In this document: positions 15,793 through 25,716 of the stretch, one piece after another
Layout of the letters: every line of letters starts with the position of its first letter
Position numbering within the stretch: the first letter of the stretch is position 1
Source: Hyphococcus sp.
GTDB taxonomy: Bacteria > Pseudomonadota > Alphaproteobacteria > Caulobacterales > Parvularculaceae
Assembly: GCA_021776315.1 (NCBI GenBank)
Contig: JAJFGD010000005.1
Coordinates: forward strand, 1-34,715
Direction: 5' to 3'
DNA length: 34,715 bases
The notes under the pieces: model-generated
Told to the model about the DNA's origin: nothing
The model's input: the letters and a program-made list of their open reading frames with translations, nothing else
Database searches by the model: none
Position numbers and translations under genes: made by a program

Positions 15793-16679
15793 CAACGGGG
15801 CGCAGAAACCCCTTCAGGGAGCTTGGTGGCCTCATCTGCGCACGCCTTCGCGAGTTGCTCAGATGTTAGATTTACGGCACGCGAAAGGTCTGCGCCATAG
15901 AGTTGAGCGGAACGAAATTGAGCGCGATCTAAATTTGTGTCGGTGAAATCGGTGTTATTGAGGTTAGCGCCGTCAAAGCGAACGCCAGTCATATCGGCAC
16001 CAGTGAAGTCAGCACCTGTCATGTCTGCTGTTACAAAGATGGCCCCTTGCGCATAGGCTTCCGCCAAAATCGTGTCGCGCATTTGGGCACCTGAGAAAGA
16101 GGAGAAAGAAATATCCCCGCCATGAAAAGTCGCACCATTGAAATTACCGGCACGGGCGACGGCCTCGCGGAGTTCTGCACCGGCAAAATCGCCCCCCGGC
16201 ATGGCGCTCGCATTCAAATTGGCTTTCGCCATTCTTGCGTCATTGAAATTTGGGTTTGATCCCGTTGCCCCTTCGAAGACGGCGCCATCTAGTAGGGCAC
16301 CGTTGAATTGGGCACTTTCAACTTGTGAACTCGCGAAATTACCGCGAGGAAGGTCTAAATTGGAAAAGTCAGCGTCCGAGTGATCAACCAAAGCATTCAT
16401 GACCCCATCAGGTTTACCGCCAATGGATAATCCAGGGAGGTTAACATCGACTCGGTCGAGTACCGCCGATATTTCGGGGCCGATTTCGTCAACTCTGGCG
16501 AGCGGTTTTGTAATCTCCTTACCGAATTCGGCAACTGGATTGGATGGTTGATGGCCGGGTGCGCTCGGCAACAAGGAGGTGACGAGTGAAAAAACCATGA
16601 CCATGAATACGATAACGACCGCGACGATTTTCATCGTCAAATTACTCCGCTCTTCTACATCAAAGACCGTCGCAGACAC
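15789..16679 (-). CDS. Membrane-anchored pentapeptide-repeat protein
   Basis: The 296-residue protein has a short cytoplasmic N-terminus, one TM helix (about 16-38), a linker, then pentapeptide repeats (about 98-272) of the A(D/N)(L/F)xx type. Examples are ADFSNLDLPRGNF, ADFTGADMTGVRFDGANLNN and TDFTDTNLDRAQFRSAQLYG. These should fold into a right-handed quadrilateral beta-helix, most likely in the periplasm given the single N-terminal TM. The tail LAKACADEATKLPEGVSAPRC has two Cys and is a common ending of such repeats in alphaproteobacteria. Pentapeptide proteins have varied roles and nothing here indicates one. It overlaps thiO tail to tail by 4 bases. The genes upstream and downstream are unrelated. 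Confidence 0.88.
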   Translation of the reverse strand: MSATVFDVEERSNLTMKIVAVVIVFMVMVFSLVTSLLPSAPGHQPSNPVAEFGKEITKPLARVDEIGPEISAVLDRVDVNLPGLSIGGKPDGVMNALVDHSDADFSNLDLPRGNFASSQVESAQFNGALLDGAVFEGATGSNPNFNDARMAKANLNASAMPGGDFAGAELREAVARAGNFNGATFHGGDISFSSFSGAQMRDTILAEAYAQGAIFVTADMTGADFTGADMTGVRFDGANLNNTDFTDTNLDRAQFRSAQLYGADLSRAVNLTSEQLAKACADEATKLPEGVSAPRC

Positions 16680-16794
16680 GCATCAATGTTCAATTAAGGA
16701 TTACCAAAAAATTTAACGCACAATTTAGGAAATTGGTGACGCCAGGTGCCCTCAGCGACGCCCAATTCTAAACATAAAATTTATGAACAACTGT

Positions 16795-19700
16795 TCACGA
16801 GCAGCCAGTCGAAGCACCACAACTTTCGCATTTCAGGCATGCGCCATTTCTAACCAAGGTGAATTGTCCGCAATCAGGACAGGCGTCGCCTTCATAGCCT
16901 TTAATGCGGGCTTCGCTTCTAGCGCCGCCTGGTGTCGCAAGAACCCCCCTTGGGGCTTTTTGATTGAGTGCATCGGCAAGTTTGGCAACTTGCGCTTCAA
17001 TTTCGGGCGGGCTGACGGCTTCGGTGGTTTTTACCACAGGAACTTCAACAATGTCGCTTTCCAGGCCGGCGTTTTTGGTCTCTTCATTGGCGGATTCGCG
17101 CAACCGATCGAAATCGCCGCCGCGCAAAATGACAAGATTATCTGTCACCGTTGAACGGCTGAAACCTTTTGAAATGAGTTTGGTTGCGTCCGCTTGGGTT
17201 TTTTCCTGGTCGACCCCGTGGCCAATCGCATCAACGGCGGACTCATCTGGGTTGACATGGGCGAGGTCGGAACGCCCCAAATAGGAGATCGCAAGTTCGC
17301 GGAAGATATAATCGAGAATGGAGGTCGCGTGTTTGATTTGGTCATTACCCTGAACCGGTCCTGATGGGTCGAAACGTGTAAAGACGTAAGCATCAACATA
17401 TTCGTCCAGCGGCACACCATATTGCAGCCCGAGGGAGACAGCGATGGCGAAGTTGTTCATCAAGCTACGGAAGGCTGCGCCTTCTTTGTGCATATCGATG
17501 AAGATTTCACCAAGCTCGCCATCATCAAACTCACCCGTATGCAGATAGACTTTGTGCCCACCAACTTTGGCTTTTTGGATATAGCCTTTTCGCCGGTCCG
17601 GCATACGACGACGACCCGGTGTGCGTTCGATGATGCGTTCAACAATGCGTTCGGCAACGACTTTTGATTTTTGTACGTTTGATGCACCAGCCAGAGCGTC
17701 TGCTGCGTAAAGATCGTCCGTTTCGTCTTCGTCATCATTGGCAAGCAATGTGGTGGCGAGGGGCTGCGATAATTTAGAACCATCGCGATAAAGAGCGATG
17801 GCCTTTAGGCCGAGATGCCAAGCAAGCCGATAGGCCCGGGCACAGTCAGCGATGTTTGCTGTCGCAGGCATGTTGACGGTTTTAGAGATGGCCCCTGAAA
17901 TAAAGGGCTGACATGCAGCCATCATCGAAAGATGTGCATCGACCGATAATGCGCGCGACCCGATACGACCACATGGGTTGGCACAATCAAAGACTGGGTA
18001 ATGTTCTTCACGTAAATGCGGAGCGCCTTCGACGGTCATTGCACCACAACAAAACAGATTTGCTTGGTGGATTTCTTCATCAGCGAACCCAAGATCACGC
18101 AACAACTCATAGCCCGTTGCGCTTAGTTGGTTTTCACTCATGCCGAGAACATTCATGCAAAAGTCTTCGCCCAGCGCTTGTGGTGTAAATGCGTAGGTTA
18201 AATCGAACGCCGTCTTTAATCTCTCCTGCAACGCTTTTATATGCCGATCTTCGAAACCTTCGCCGCGAAGCTCTTCAAGATTTATCCCTGGTGCATCCTC
18301 CAGAGTTCGACGTCCAAGTGCGTAGGCTTCAATGTCTTCAATCTCTTGGGGCTGATAATCCAGCGCCTGTAATGCTGCCGGCACGGATTGATTGATAATT
18401 TTTAAATTGCCGCCACCAGCGAGCTTTTTAAATTTAACGAGCGCGAAATCCGGCTCGACCCCAGTGGTGTCACAATCCATGATCAGGCCGATTGTACCTG
18501 TCGGGGCAATCGCTGTTACTTGCGCATTACGGAAACCGTTGATGGTGCCAAGCTCATAGGCTTCATTCCAAACTACTTTGAGACGTTCTGCAATTTCCGG
18601 CCATTGGCACGTATTTTCATCGAACTGCGTTGGATCGATACTCAGCGCTTCAAACTCACCAGCTTCAGATGTCCCAAGCGCTGCTCGGCGATGATTGCGC
18701 ATAACACGCAGCATAGCGTCGCGGTTTTCGCCAAATTTTTCAAAAGGCCCAACCGTCGCTGCCATTTCAGCTGAGGTGCGATATGCGGCACCTGTCATGA
18801 GTGCGGATACACCGGCTGCGATAGAACGGCCTTCTGCACTGTCATAAGCAATGCCAGACCCCATCAACAACCCACCCAGATTGGCGAAGCCAAGGCCCAG
18901 TGTGCGGTATTCGTAAGACTGTCTTGCAATTTTTGCGGATGGGTATTGCGCCATCAGCACAGAAATTTCGAGCACGAGCGTCCACAACCGGCATGCATGT
19001 TCGAAGCCGTCAACGTCAAACCCGTCTTTGGTTTTGAATTTTAATAGATTGAGCGAGGCGAGATTACATGCCGTGTCATCAAGAAACATATATTCTGAGC
19101 ACGGATTGGAAGCGCGGATGTCACCGCCGGTGGGGCATGTATGCCAGGCATTGATCGTGTCATGGAATTGAATGCCCGGGTCAGCGCAAGCCCATGCAGC
19201 GGTGCAGATCTCTTCCCACAATGTGCGTGCCGAAATTGTTTTTTCAGGTCCGCCATCGGTGCGCCGTATTAAAGTCCAATCTTCATCATTGGCGACAGCT
19301 TTCAAAAAACTGTCGGTGACACGAACGGAGTTATTCGAATTCTGACCGGAGACAGTTCGGTAGGCCTCAGAATCCCAATCAAGATCGTAAATATCAAAGT
19401 CAATGTCACGATAGCCTTGTCGCGCAAAGTCGATGACCCGTTTGATCGATGTGTCCGGAATAAAAGACTTCTTCGCGTCGCGAACGGCTGTTTTAAGGGC
19501 CTCGTTCTTTTTTGGATCAAACCGTGTTTCGTCATCGTCAATTGCCCAACAGGCGTTAAGCACAGCGGGGAGGCGCTTGGCCATAGCGCGCGAACCAGTG
19601 ACAAGGGCTGCCACTTTTTCTTCTTCGCGTACTTTCCAGCCAACAAATTCTTGAATGTCCGGGTGATCAATATCGACGACCACCATTTTGGCGGCACGTC

Positions 19701-20523
19701 TTGTTGTGCCACCTGATTTTACTGCGCCCGCGGCGGCATCGCCGACTTTTAAAAAACTCATTAGGCCTGAGCTTTTTCCACCGCTAGAAAGATTCTCGCC
19801 GGCACCGCGAACATTTGAAAAGTTTGAACCCGCACCGGATCCATATTTGAAAAGCAGAGCTTCGCGTTTCCAAAGATCCATAATCCCGCCATCGCCAACG
19901 AGATTGTCGTCTAAAGATTGAATGAAACACGCATGTGGTTGCGGTCGTTCATAAGCGCTATCGGATTCCGATAGATCACCTGAAACATGGTCAACGTAAT
20001 AATGTCCTTGGCCAGCACCTTCGATGCCATAGGCCCAATGGAGGCCAGTATTGAACCATTGCGGACTGTTTGGCGCAGCGATTTGTTGAATCAACATGGC
20101 GCGCATTTCATTGATAAAAATTTGCGCCGCTTGTTCCGTATCGAAATATCCGCCTTTCCAACCCCAATAGGCCCAAGCACCAACCATGCGATCGAAAACT
20201 TGTTCGGCAGATGTTTCAGGACCGAAGCGTTTTTCCGCGGGCATTTTTGCGAGCGCTGCCACATTGGGCATGGATCGCTGCAAGAATTTCGGCACATCTT
20301 TTTCCGGCACTTTTCTGGTCGCTGCCGGTACACCAGATTTGCGCAGATATTTTTGCGCCAAAATATCGATGGCTGTTTGGCTCCACCCTTTTGGGACCTC
20401 CAGGTTGCGCATTTCAAAGATGATTTCGCCGGTAATTGAGCGAATCTCTGAATCGGCACGCACGAATATTGTCGCGCCATTTTGCGCGTCCGATTTGTTG
20501 GAGAAACGGCGCTCGATCTTCAT
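16795..20523 (-). CDS. nrdJ: Vitamin B12-dependent (class II) ribonucleotide reductase
   Basis: NrdJ reduces ribonucleotides to deoxyribonucleotides using adenosylcobalamin to make the thiyl radical, so it works with or without oxygen. The 1242 residues match the long alphaproteobacterial type. Visible are the N-terminal MKIERRF, the active-site loop NPCSE (Cys475, Glu477) followed by [13 protein letters not shown], the [22 protein letters not shown] block, and the C-terminal Cys-rich tail CPDCGQF...[14 protein letters not shown] that re-reduces the active site or binds zinc. ATG 20523 gives the family N-terminus; an in-frame upstream codon at 20565 would add 14 basic residues. No cobalamin riboswitch box is visible upstream. 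A palindromic element precedes the gene. Confidence 0.95.
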   Translation of the reverse strand: MKIERRFSNKSDAQNGATIFVRADSEIRSITGEIIFEMRNLEVPKGWSQTAIDILAQKYLRKSGVPAATRKVPEKDVPKFLQRSMPNVAALAKMPAEKRFGPETSAEQVFDRMVGAWAYWGWKGGYFDTEQAAQIFINEMRAMLIQQIAAPNSPQWFNTGLHWAYGIEGAGQGHYYVDHVSGDLSESDSAYERPQPHACFIQSLDDNLVGDGGIMDLWKREALLFKYGSGAGSNFSNVRGAGENLSSGGKSSGLMSFLKVGDAAAGAVKSGGTTRRAAKMVVVDIDHPDIQEFVGWKVREEEKVAALVTGSRAMAKRLPAVLNACWAIDDDETRFDPKKNEALKTAVRDAKKSFIPDTSIKRVIDFARQGYRDIDFDIYDLDWDSEAYRTVSGQNSNNSVRVTDSFLKAVANDEDWTLIRRTDGGPEKTISARTLWEEICTAAWACADPGIQFHDTINAWHTCPTGGDIRASNPCSEYMFLDDTACNLASLNLLKFKTKDGFDVDGFEHACRLWTLVLEISVLMAQYPSAKIARQSYEYRTLGLGFANLGGLLMGSGIAYDSAEGRSIAAGVSALMTGAAYRTSAEMAATVGPFEKFGENRDAMLRVMRNHRRAALGTSEAGEFEALSIDPTQFDENTCQWPEIAERLKVVWNEAYELGTINGFRNAQVTAIAPTGTIGLIMDCDTTGVEPDFALVKFKKLAGGGNLKIINQSVPAALQALDYQPQEIEDIEAYALGRRTLEDAPGINLEELRGEGFEDRHIKALQERLKTAFDLTYAFTPQALGEDFCMNVLGMSENQLSATGYELLRDLGFADEEIHQANLFCCGAMTVEGAPHLREEHYPVFDCANPCGRIGSRALSVDAHLSMMAACQPFISGAISKTVNMPATANIADCARAYRLAWHLGLKAIALYRDGSKLSQPLATTLLANDDEDETDDLYAADALAGASNVQKSKVVAERIVERIIERTPGRRRMPDRRKGYIQKAKVGGHKVYLHTGEFDDGELGEIFIDMHKEGAAFRSLMNNFAIAVSLGLQYGVPLDEYVDAYVFTRFDPSGPVQGNDQIKHATSILDYIFRELAISYLGRSDLAHVNPDESAVDAIGHGVDQEKTQADATKLISKGFSRSTVTDNLVILRGGDFDRLRESANEETKNAGLESDIVEVPVVKTTEAVSPPEIEAQVAKLADALNQKAPRGVLATPGGARSEARIKGYEGDACPDCGQFTLVRNGACLKCESCGASTGCS

Positions 20524-20594
20524 TCGCTCAGTCTTTCTGCGGCGCAGCGGCGTGGTCGCGCGCAATGGGTCAATTCAAAAGGCCGTCGCTGAGG

Positions 20595-20630
20595 CCATAG
20601 ATATAGTAGGAATATCGATATCTACCACAA
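20595..20630 (-). promoter_or_regulatory. Candidate nrdJ promoter with AT-rich NrdR-like inverted repeats
   Basis: Read on the minus strand, TTGTGG (20630-20625) and CTATAT (20606-20601) are 18 bases apart, about 80-105 bases before the nrdJ ATG. The segment contains TAGATATCGATA and ACTATATCTATGG, partly palindromic and AT-rich like NrdR boxes (consensus ACACWATATATWGTGT), but neither half matches fully. The rest of the gap to 20937 shows no gene. Confidence 0.35.
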
Positions 20631-20640
20631 TGTCGGGGGG

Positions 20641-20937
20641 GTGAGGCAAGGTGCCTTTCCGTCAAAAGGCTCGATCAAAAGGTAGGAAAATTTTGATTGG
20701 GCGGCGGTTGCGTTGTTTTTGTTTATGTGCGGCTAACTTATTAAAAATAAAGGGCTATTTTTGCTATCGGGCCATTTGAATTGTATTTCTCAAGGGTAAT
20801 CGGAGCAATGCCCGAAATTCGGGGTGTGGATTGGCCGATCTGGGGCAAAACTCAACGTCTGAGGGATATGGACCTACCCGCCAACAAGCGCCATATTCCG
20901 GCCTAACCGCGGCGTTATTCTAGGACGTGCGCGAGAG
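20641..20937. other. Intergenic region upstream of the complex I subunit gene
   Basis: No ORF with a credible start is visible in this region. It carries an AT-rich tract (20740-20765) and a near-palindrome CCCGAAATTCGGG (20811-20823) about 115 bases before the next gene. It probably holds the + strand promoter; I could not fix the hexamers. Confidence 0.5.
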
Positions 20938-21372
20938 ATGGGATTAGGAATGCTGAACCGAATATTCACCTGGTGGAATACAACCACCTTTGGGACCTCG
21001 TTTACATTGTGGCGCAAGAGCGCTCGGCAAGTCGGTACGGACGAGCAGGGCAACCGGTATTTTGAGGAAAAGGACCCGAGCCTACCCGGGAGTGAAGGCA
21101 AGCGCCGTCGCCGTTGGGTGATCTATCACGGTATCGCGGAAGCATCACGCATCCCCTCAGATTGGCATGGCTGGCTGCATCATACATTTGAAGAAGCACC
21201 ATCAGTTGCGCCCCTGGCGCGTCGGGATTGGGAGCTGAACCATTTGCCGAACATGACGGGTACACCATTGGCGTATCATCCAAAGGGGAGCCTGTCGCGC
21301 ACAGGCGGACCAGCAGACGTTAATGATGATTATGAAGCATGGGATCCAGAGTCCAACGGCGAACCTGCTTAG
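20938..21372 (+). CDS. NDUFA12-type NADH:ubiquinone oxidoreductase supernumerary subunit
   Basis: This homologue of the 17.2-kDa subunit of mitochondrial complex I (NDUFA12/B17.2) is found in alphaproteobacteria and sits at the junction of the peripheral and membrane arms. Diagnostic segments in the 144 residues are RIFTWWNTTTFGTSFTLWR, VGTDEQGNRYFEEKD, RRWVIYHG, ASRIPSDWHGWLHHT, PYxP-like AYHPKGSL and the C-terminal YEAWDPE. An internal ATG at 20950 (MLNRIFTWW) could be the true start. It is encoded far from the nuo cluster, as is usual, next to an MCE protein gene whose start is 20 bases downstream. Confidence 0.93.
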   Translation: MGLGMLNRIFTWWNTTTFGTSFTLWRKSARQVGTDEQGNRYFEEKDPSLPGSEGKRRRRWVIYHGIAEASRIPSDWHGWLHHTFEEAPSVAPLARRDWELNHLPNMTGTPLAYHPKGSLSRTGGPADVNDDYEAWDPESNGEPA

Positions 21373-21391
21373 TTAGTGATTGGGAAACGAC

Positions 21392-21898
21392 ATGAAACGA
21401 TCGGGAACATTCGAAACAATTGTCGGCGCATTTGTCGTCATCATTGCCACGGCATTCATGTTTTACGCTTATGATGTCAGCGGAAAAAGTTTGGGACGTG
21501 ACAGCTATTCTGTCGACGCTGTTTTCGGTCGGGTTGACGGTATTACGATTGGTTCTGACGTCAGAATTGCTGGCGTAAAAATTGGTTCCGTTGCCGGCAA
21601 CAAATTGGACATGCAGACCTACGAAGCCGATCTACAACTATCTATTGAAGACAGTGTTTTGATCCCTGATGACTCTGTCGCGAAGATTGTTTCGGACGGC
21701 TTTTTGGGCGGGGCCCACGTATCGATTGAACCAGGTGCCTCAGAAGAAATGTTGGGCGCGGGCGATAAAATAACGATTACTCAAGGATCCGTGGATCTAT
21801 TGGGCCTTGCTGTTCAAACATTCACTAATCAGGCGACGCAAGAAAAGCCTGGCGGCACAGATGACCGGATGGAACTAGATCCACTTGGAGAGTTATGA
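21392..21898 (+). CDS. mlaD: Stand-alone MlaD/MCE-domain protein (second in window)
   Basis: The 168-residue MCE protein starts with ETIVGAFVVIIATAFMFYAY (one TM helix, about 8-26). A full MCE domain follows (about 38-118: GRVDGITIGSDVRIAGVKIG, then GFLGGAHVSIEPG), then a short tail ending LDPLGEL. It is close in size to E. coli MlaD, unlike the tailed MCE protein at 4257-5186. No permease or ATPase lies beside it; the neighbours are NDUFA12 and DUF2155, an order I know from other alphaproteobacteria. It may join an MlaEF encoded elsewhere. ATG 21392 has TGGGAA upstream. Its stop overlaps the next ATG (ATGA). Confidence 0.9.
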   Translation: MKRSGTFETIVGAFVVIIATAFMFYAYDVSGKSLGRDSYSVDAVFGRVDGITIGSDVRIAGVKIGSVAGNKLDMQTYEADLQLSIEDSVLIPDDSVAKIVSDGFLGGAHVSIEPGASEEMLGAGDKITITQGSVDLLGLAVQTFTNQATQEKPGGTDDRMELDPLGEL

Positions 21899-22590
21899 TG
21901 CGTAGAGTTTTGGTTGGTTTAGTGTTGTGTGTTCTTGCCGCCCCCGTCGCTGCGCAGGAATTGCGCGAACTGCAGGGACGCGACTCGTCGTCAGACGAAC
22001 CTCGGGTGCAAACTGAATTGGATCGGCTTTCGCGGACTGGCGACGATCCTTTTGCCGGCGTGATTGAATCTGAAACACGTGAACCAGTGTCTGTGACCTT
22101 GCGGGCATTGAATAAAACAACGGCACGTTATGAAGATATTGAAGTCCCGATGCATCAAATCGCAAATTTTGGCTCACTCGAGATTCAACCGCGCACATGT
22201 GACACACGACCACCGGAAGAATTTCCGGAGACAACAGTTTTTTTGGAAGTCTTTGATCGAAATTTCGGCAACCGCGAAAGCGATCTGAAAGTGGCATTGC
22301 CGCCGGTCGTAATTGAAGAAGAAATTGAAACCGAGGAATTTGAAGTTCTCGAAATTGCGCCAGCGCCATTCGGTGAAGGTAGCGATGTTGACGCTGCACC
22401 TGTCGAAACCGAATATGAACCAAGCTTTGGTGAGCAACCGACGGCGGAAGTTGTTGAGGGTCCACAAGCGGAAGGGGTCAACATTTTTCGTGGTTGGATG
22501 TTTGCTTCAAGCCCAGCTCTAAATGCGTTGGAGCATCCGGTTTATGATGTTTGGGTGATCAACTGCACGACCCGCGTCGTTGATAATTGA
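21895..22590 (+). CDS. DUF2155-domain secreted protein with an acidic insert
   Basis: The 231-residue protein has a cleavable signal peptide (about 1-20, ending PVAAQ). DUF2155 segments are present: VTLRALNKTTARYEDIEVP (67-85), FGSLEIQPRTCDTRPPEE (92-109), ETTVFLEVF, and the C-terminal NIFRGWMFASSPALNALEHP then VYDVWVINC (196-224). Two Cys may form a disulfide. In the family as I know it, FLEV and the GWMFASSP block are close together. Here they are separated by about 70 residues (122-194) rich in Glu, Val, Ala and Pro, a probable disordered loop. The function of DUF2155 is unknown. It is coupled to the MCE gene by ATGA overlap, and its 3' end overlaps the convergent aat gene by 49 bases. Confidence 0.87.
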   Translation: MMRRVLVGLVLCVLAAPVAAQELRELQGRDSSSDEPRVQTELDRLSRTGDDPFAGVIESETREPVSVTLRALNKTTARYEDIEVPMHQIANFGSLEIQPRTCDTRPPEEFPETTVFLEVFDRNFGNRESDLKVALPPVVIEEEIETEEFEVLEIAPAPFGEGSDVDAAPVETEYEPSFGEQPTAEVVEGPQAEGVNIFRGWMFASSPALNALEHPVYDVWVINCTTRVVDN

Positions 22591-23207
22591 TCCGGTGCTG
22601 CAAAAAAATCGGCTTCAGTAACCAACGCTGGCGCTAGAATTTTTTGGTAATCCTCGTCTGGCATTTCGATAAGACCGAATTGCACGAGATGCTCGTTGAC
22701 AAACTGCGCATCGATGAAGTGGAACCCACCAATTTTTAATCGTGCGATGAGATGTAGCAAGGCAATCTTGCTGGCATCTGTTTCGCGAGAGAACATGCTT
22801 TCTCCACAAAATGCGGCCCCAAGCATGACGCCGTATAACCCACCGACAAGTTTGTTGTCGTTCCAACATTCAATAGAGTGGGCGAGGCCTTTGTAGTGCA
22901 ACTCTGTATAGGCCTCGATAATAGTGTCGTTGATCCACGTATCTGGTCGTGCTTTCGTCGATTGTGCACATGCCTCAATGACGTCACCAAAGGCTGTGTT
23001 GATCCGAATATCAAAGGGGTTTGTATTAAGACGGCGGATTAATTTTCGTGGTGATCGTGTCTGGGAAAGTGGAATCACGCCGCGTTCATCTGGCAACACC
23101 CAAACGATCGTTTCGTCATCGCGCGAACGCGCCATTGGGAAATAGCCGAGCATATAGGCTTTGATAAGCTCTTCAGTCGCGATGGAATTTGAAGAATCGC
23201 GGGGCAT
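22542..23207 (-). CDS. aat: Leucyl/phenylalanyl-tRNA--protein transferase
   Basis: Aat adds Leu or Phe from aminoacyl-tRNA to proteins with N-terminal Lys or Arg, marking them for ClpS/ClpAP. The 221 residues show the family order: AYMLGYFPMAR near the N-terminus, WVLPDERGVIPL, INTAFGDVIEACA, TWINDTIIEAYTELHYKGLAHSIE (split here as TWINDTIIEAY and GLAHSIECW), LYGVMLGAAFCGESMFS and FHFIDAQFVNEHLVQFG. It is the last gene of the aroQ-accB-accC-aat set, 71 bases after accC. Its 3' end overlaps DUF2155 on the other strand by 49 bases, in a different frame. Confidence 0.94.
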   Translation of the reverse strand: MPRDSSNSIATEELIKAYMLGYFPMARSRDDETIVWVLPDERGVIPLSQTRSPRKLIRRLNTNPFDIRINTAFGDVIEACAQSTKARPDTWINDTIIEAYTELHYKGLAHSIECWNDNKLVGGLYGVMLGAAFCGESMFSRETDASKIALLHLIARLKIGGFHFIDAQFVNEHLVQFGLIEMPDEDYQKILAPALVTEADFFAAPDQLSTTRVVQLITQTS

Positions 23208-23278
23208 AATGTGATTATGCGCCTAGTCGATTGTTCCGTCCAACCAATTCTAACCGCCATTTTACTGGCCGCTAGGGC

Positions 23279-24619
23279 TCAGGAATCTTCAAGCCAATGT
23301 TCTAACCAGTGAATATGGTAATCCCCTTTTTGGAAGGCGGGATTATCAATCAGGTCGATGAAAAGTGGAATGGTCGTATCGACACCAATCAACGCCATTT
23401 CAGCAAGGGCACGTTTTAGGCGCGCAATACAAAGTTCGCGGTTATCAGCCCAGACGATAAGTTTGCCGATCATTGAGTCGTAATAGGGCGGGATTTTATA
23501 CCCGGTATAAACAGCGGAATCAAAACGCACACCTGGGCCACCTGGTGCATGAAAATGTGTAACGGTTCCCGGTGACGGTCGAAATGTTTTTGGGTCTTCT
23601 GCGTTGATACGACATTCTATGGCATGGCCTTTGAATTTAATGTCATCTTGAGCAAAGCTAAGTTTCGCCCCCGTTGCGACCTTAATTTGTTCTCTGACAA
23701 TATCGACGTCTGTTACTTGTTCCGTGATCGGGTGCTCTACCTGAAGACGGGTATTCATTTCGATGAAATAAAACTCCCCATTCTCATACAAGAACTCAAT
23801 TGTTCCAGCGCCCAAATAGCCAAGTTTTTCGATGGCCTTGCGCACGGTTTCGCCAATTTTGACGCGATCCGAATCGGTGAGGATTGGTGACAGTGCTTCT
23901 TCCAAAACTTTTTGATTGCGTCGTTGCAAGGAGCAATCGCGCTCGCCAAGTTGTACAACATTGCCATGGGAATCAGCGAGAATTTGTATCTCGATATGAC
24001 GTGGCATCGTCAGGTATTTTTCCAAATAAACTGCATCATCACCAAATGCGGCTTTTGATTCAGCCTTAGCCGTTGAAAATGCTTCAGACAAATCAGCTGC
24101 GGTTGGCGCCAATTTCATGCCACGGCCACCACCGCCTGAAGCGGCTTTGACGAGCACAGGGTAGCCGATCTTTTCTGCTGCCGCGCGCGCTTCCTCAATC
24201 GTCGTGACTTCACCGTCTGACCCGGGCACGAGTGGAACACCGGCCTTACCAACGGCATCTTTCGCAGCGATCTTATCGCCCATGACGCGAATATGTTCAG
24301 CGCTAGGTCCAATGAACGTAATATTGTGAGCCGCGACAATTTCTGAAAAACGCGCATTCTCTGACAGGAAACCGTAGCCAGGGTGGATCGCTTCTGCGCC
24401 GGTAATCTCAGCAGCAGAAATAATAGCAGGAATATTTAGATATGAGTCTTTTGGGGCAGGTGGCCCGATACACACACTTTCATCTGCTAAGCGAACATGC
24501 ATGGCATTTTCGTCCGCTGTTGAATGGACAGCGACCGTTGAAATGCCGAGTTCTTTACAGGCGCGATGAATGCGAAGCGCAATTTCGCCGCGATTAGCGA
24601 TAAGAACCTTCTTGAACAT
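23279..24619 (-). CDS. accC: Acetyl-CoA carboxylase biotin carboxylase subunit
   Basis: AccC carboxylates the biotin of AccB using ATP and bicarbonate, the first half of malonyl-CoA synthesis. The 446 residues match AccC exactly: start [36 protein letters not shown], the ATP-grasp glycine loop [49 protein letters not shown] (active-site Glu and Arg), [11 protein letters not shown], and the C-terminal [16 protein letters not shown]. It is separated from accB by 30 bases and certainly co-transcribed with it. Confidence 0.97.
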   Translation of the reverse strand: MFKKVLIANRGEIALRIHRACKELGISTVAVHSTADENAMHVRLADESVCIGPPAPKDSYLNIPAIISAAEITGAEAIHPGYGFLSENARFSEIVAAHNITFIGPSAEHIRVMGDKIAAKDAVGKAGVPLVPGSDGEVTTIEEARAAAEKIGYPVLVKAASGGGGRGMKLAPTAADLSEAFSTAKAESKAAFGDDAVYLEKYLTMPRHIEIQILADSHGNVVQLGERDCSLQRRNQKVLEEALSPILTDSDRVKIGETVRKAIEKLGYLGAGTIEFLYENGEFYFIEMNTRLQVEHPITEQVTDVDIVREQIKVATGAKLSFAQDDIKFKGHAIECRINAEDPKTFRPSPGTVTHFHAPGGPGVRFDSAVYTGYKIPPYYDSMIGKLIVWADNRELCIARLKRALAEMALIGVDTTIPLFIDLIDNPAFQKGDYHIHWLEHWLEDS

Positions 24620-24649
24620 GCTTATTCCGTTTGTTTAAGCGCGGTATTT

Positions 24650-25114
24650 TTACTCAAGGATAATGAGCGGCTCATCGAATTCCACGGGTTGTGAGTCGCG
24701 GACGAGAATTTTGGTAACAGTACCAGACCGTGGGGCGGCAATCGGGTTCATTGTTTTCATGGCTTCAACGATCATGATGGTCTGCCCCTCGCTGACCGTC
24801 GAACCTTCTTTGATAAAGACGCCGGCTCCGGGCGATGGCGAAAGATAGGCAGTACCGACCATGGGAGAGCGAACCGCACCCGGATGATCGTCTGTGGCGG
24901 CTTGCGTTGGCGCTGAAGCAACCGGTGCCGCCACCGCAGGTGCTGCCGCTGGCGCAACTGCTGCGGCAATGCCGCCCTGGCGTGAGACCCGCAGGCGCAC
25001 AGAATCCCGTTCAATCTCGACTTCAGTCAGCCCGGTTTCTTCCAAAATGCCCGCGAGTTCGCGGATCCATGCCGCCTCTAGCCCGCGATCCTGATCGTGT
25101 TTTTTGTTCGACAT
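24650..25114 (-). CDS. accB: Biotin carboxyl carrier protein of acetyl-CoA carboxylase
   Basis: AccB carries the biotin that AccC carboxylates. The 154 residues have an N-terminal helical domain ([20 protein letters not shown]), an Ala/Pro-rich linker (about 50-75, [17 protein letters not shown]) and the biotinyl domain (about 78-154). The biotin acceptor is Lys120 in EAMKTMN. The protruding thumb typical of AccB is also present ([16 protein letters not shown] segment and [12 protein letters not shown]). It lies between aroQ (54 bases upstream) and accC. Confidence 0.96.
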   Translation of the reverse strand: MSNKKHDQDRGLEAAWIRELAGILEETGLTEVEIERDSVRLRVSRQGGIAAAVAPAAAPAVAAPVASAPTQAATDDHPGAVRSPMVGTAYLSPSPGAGVFIKEGSTVSEGQTIMIVEAMKTMNPIAAPRSGTVTKILVRDSQPVEFDEPLIILE

Positions 25115-25168
25115 GCGTATCCCGCTTTGATTTTTTTCGTAGCCGCAAAAATTGGAAGGTCCCCTTAA

Positions 25169-25621
25169 TCAGGTTGTGCGACTTTCCACAAGACTTTTAA
25201 GGGCTTCGAGCGCCAAACGATAGCCTGGTGCGCCAAAGCCTGCGATAATTCCGTCCACTGCGCTCGCCGTCACCGATTTTTGGCGAAATTCTTCGCGCGT
25301 GTGAATATTTGACAGATGCAACTCAATTTTCGGCAGAGAGGCCGCGGCGAGGGCATCAAGCAAGGCAATCGACGTGTGCGTATAACCGCCCGGATTGATT
25401 ATAAGCCCGACCGCCTTGGCATCCGCCTCTTGGACCCAATCGACCAGCGTGCCTTCGGCATTTGATTGGCGAAATTCGAGCCCAAAACCTAGTTCTTTTG
25501 CCCGTTTTTTGGATTGCGCCTCAATATCAGCAAGGGTCGCGTGGCCATAGATCTCGGGCTCGCGCTGACCCAACAGGTTCAAGTTCGGACCATTTAGGAG
25601 ATAAACCGTATCTGTCGCCAT
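25169..25621 (-). CDS. aroQ: Type II 3-dehydroquinate dehydratase
   Basis: AroQ dehydrates 3-dehydroquinate to 3-dehydroshikimate in aromatic amino acid synthesis, as a cytosolic dodecamer. The 150 residues contain [18 protein letters not shown] with the catalytic Arg20 and Tyr25, the NPGGYTHTS loop (Asn76 onward), and the [14 protein letters not shown] block with catalytic His102 and Arg113. Family length is about 145-150. It is the first gene of the aroQ-accB-accC-aat set; its divergent neighbour is thiS, 95 bases away, so the gap holds both promoters. Confidence 0.96.
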   Translation of the reverse strand: MATDTVYLLNGPNLNLLGQREPEIYGHATLADIEAQSKKRAKELGFGLEFRQSNAEGTLVDWVQEADAKAVGLIINPGGYTHTSIALLDALAAASLPKIELHLSNIHTREEFRQKSVTASAVDGIIAGFGAPGYRLALEALKSLVESRTT

Positions 25622-25716
25622 AAATTTTTCGCGCGCCTATTCTTGCCGAGCCTCAAGCGCCTACATATACGTGGCTTTCAAAGCTCCTAGCAATATGGGA
25701 AGAGATTGAAATTCCA

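Noticed and set aside
23208-23278. Inverted repeat between accC and aat as a terminator
   Set aside because: Two mismatches in ten pairs and no T-run; the gene order suggests read-through.
25622-25716. TPP riboswitch upstream of thiS-thiG
   Set aside because: The leader is only 95 bases and lacks the conserved CTGAGA and ACCTGAT boxes; none was seen before thiO either.
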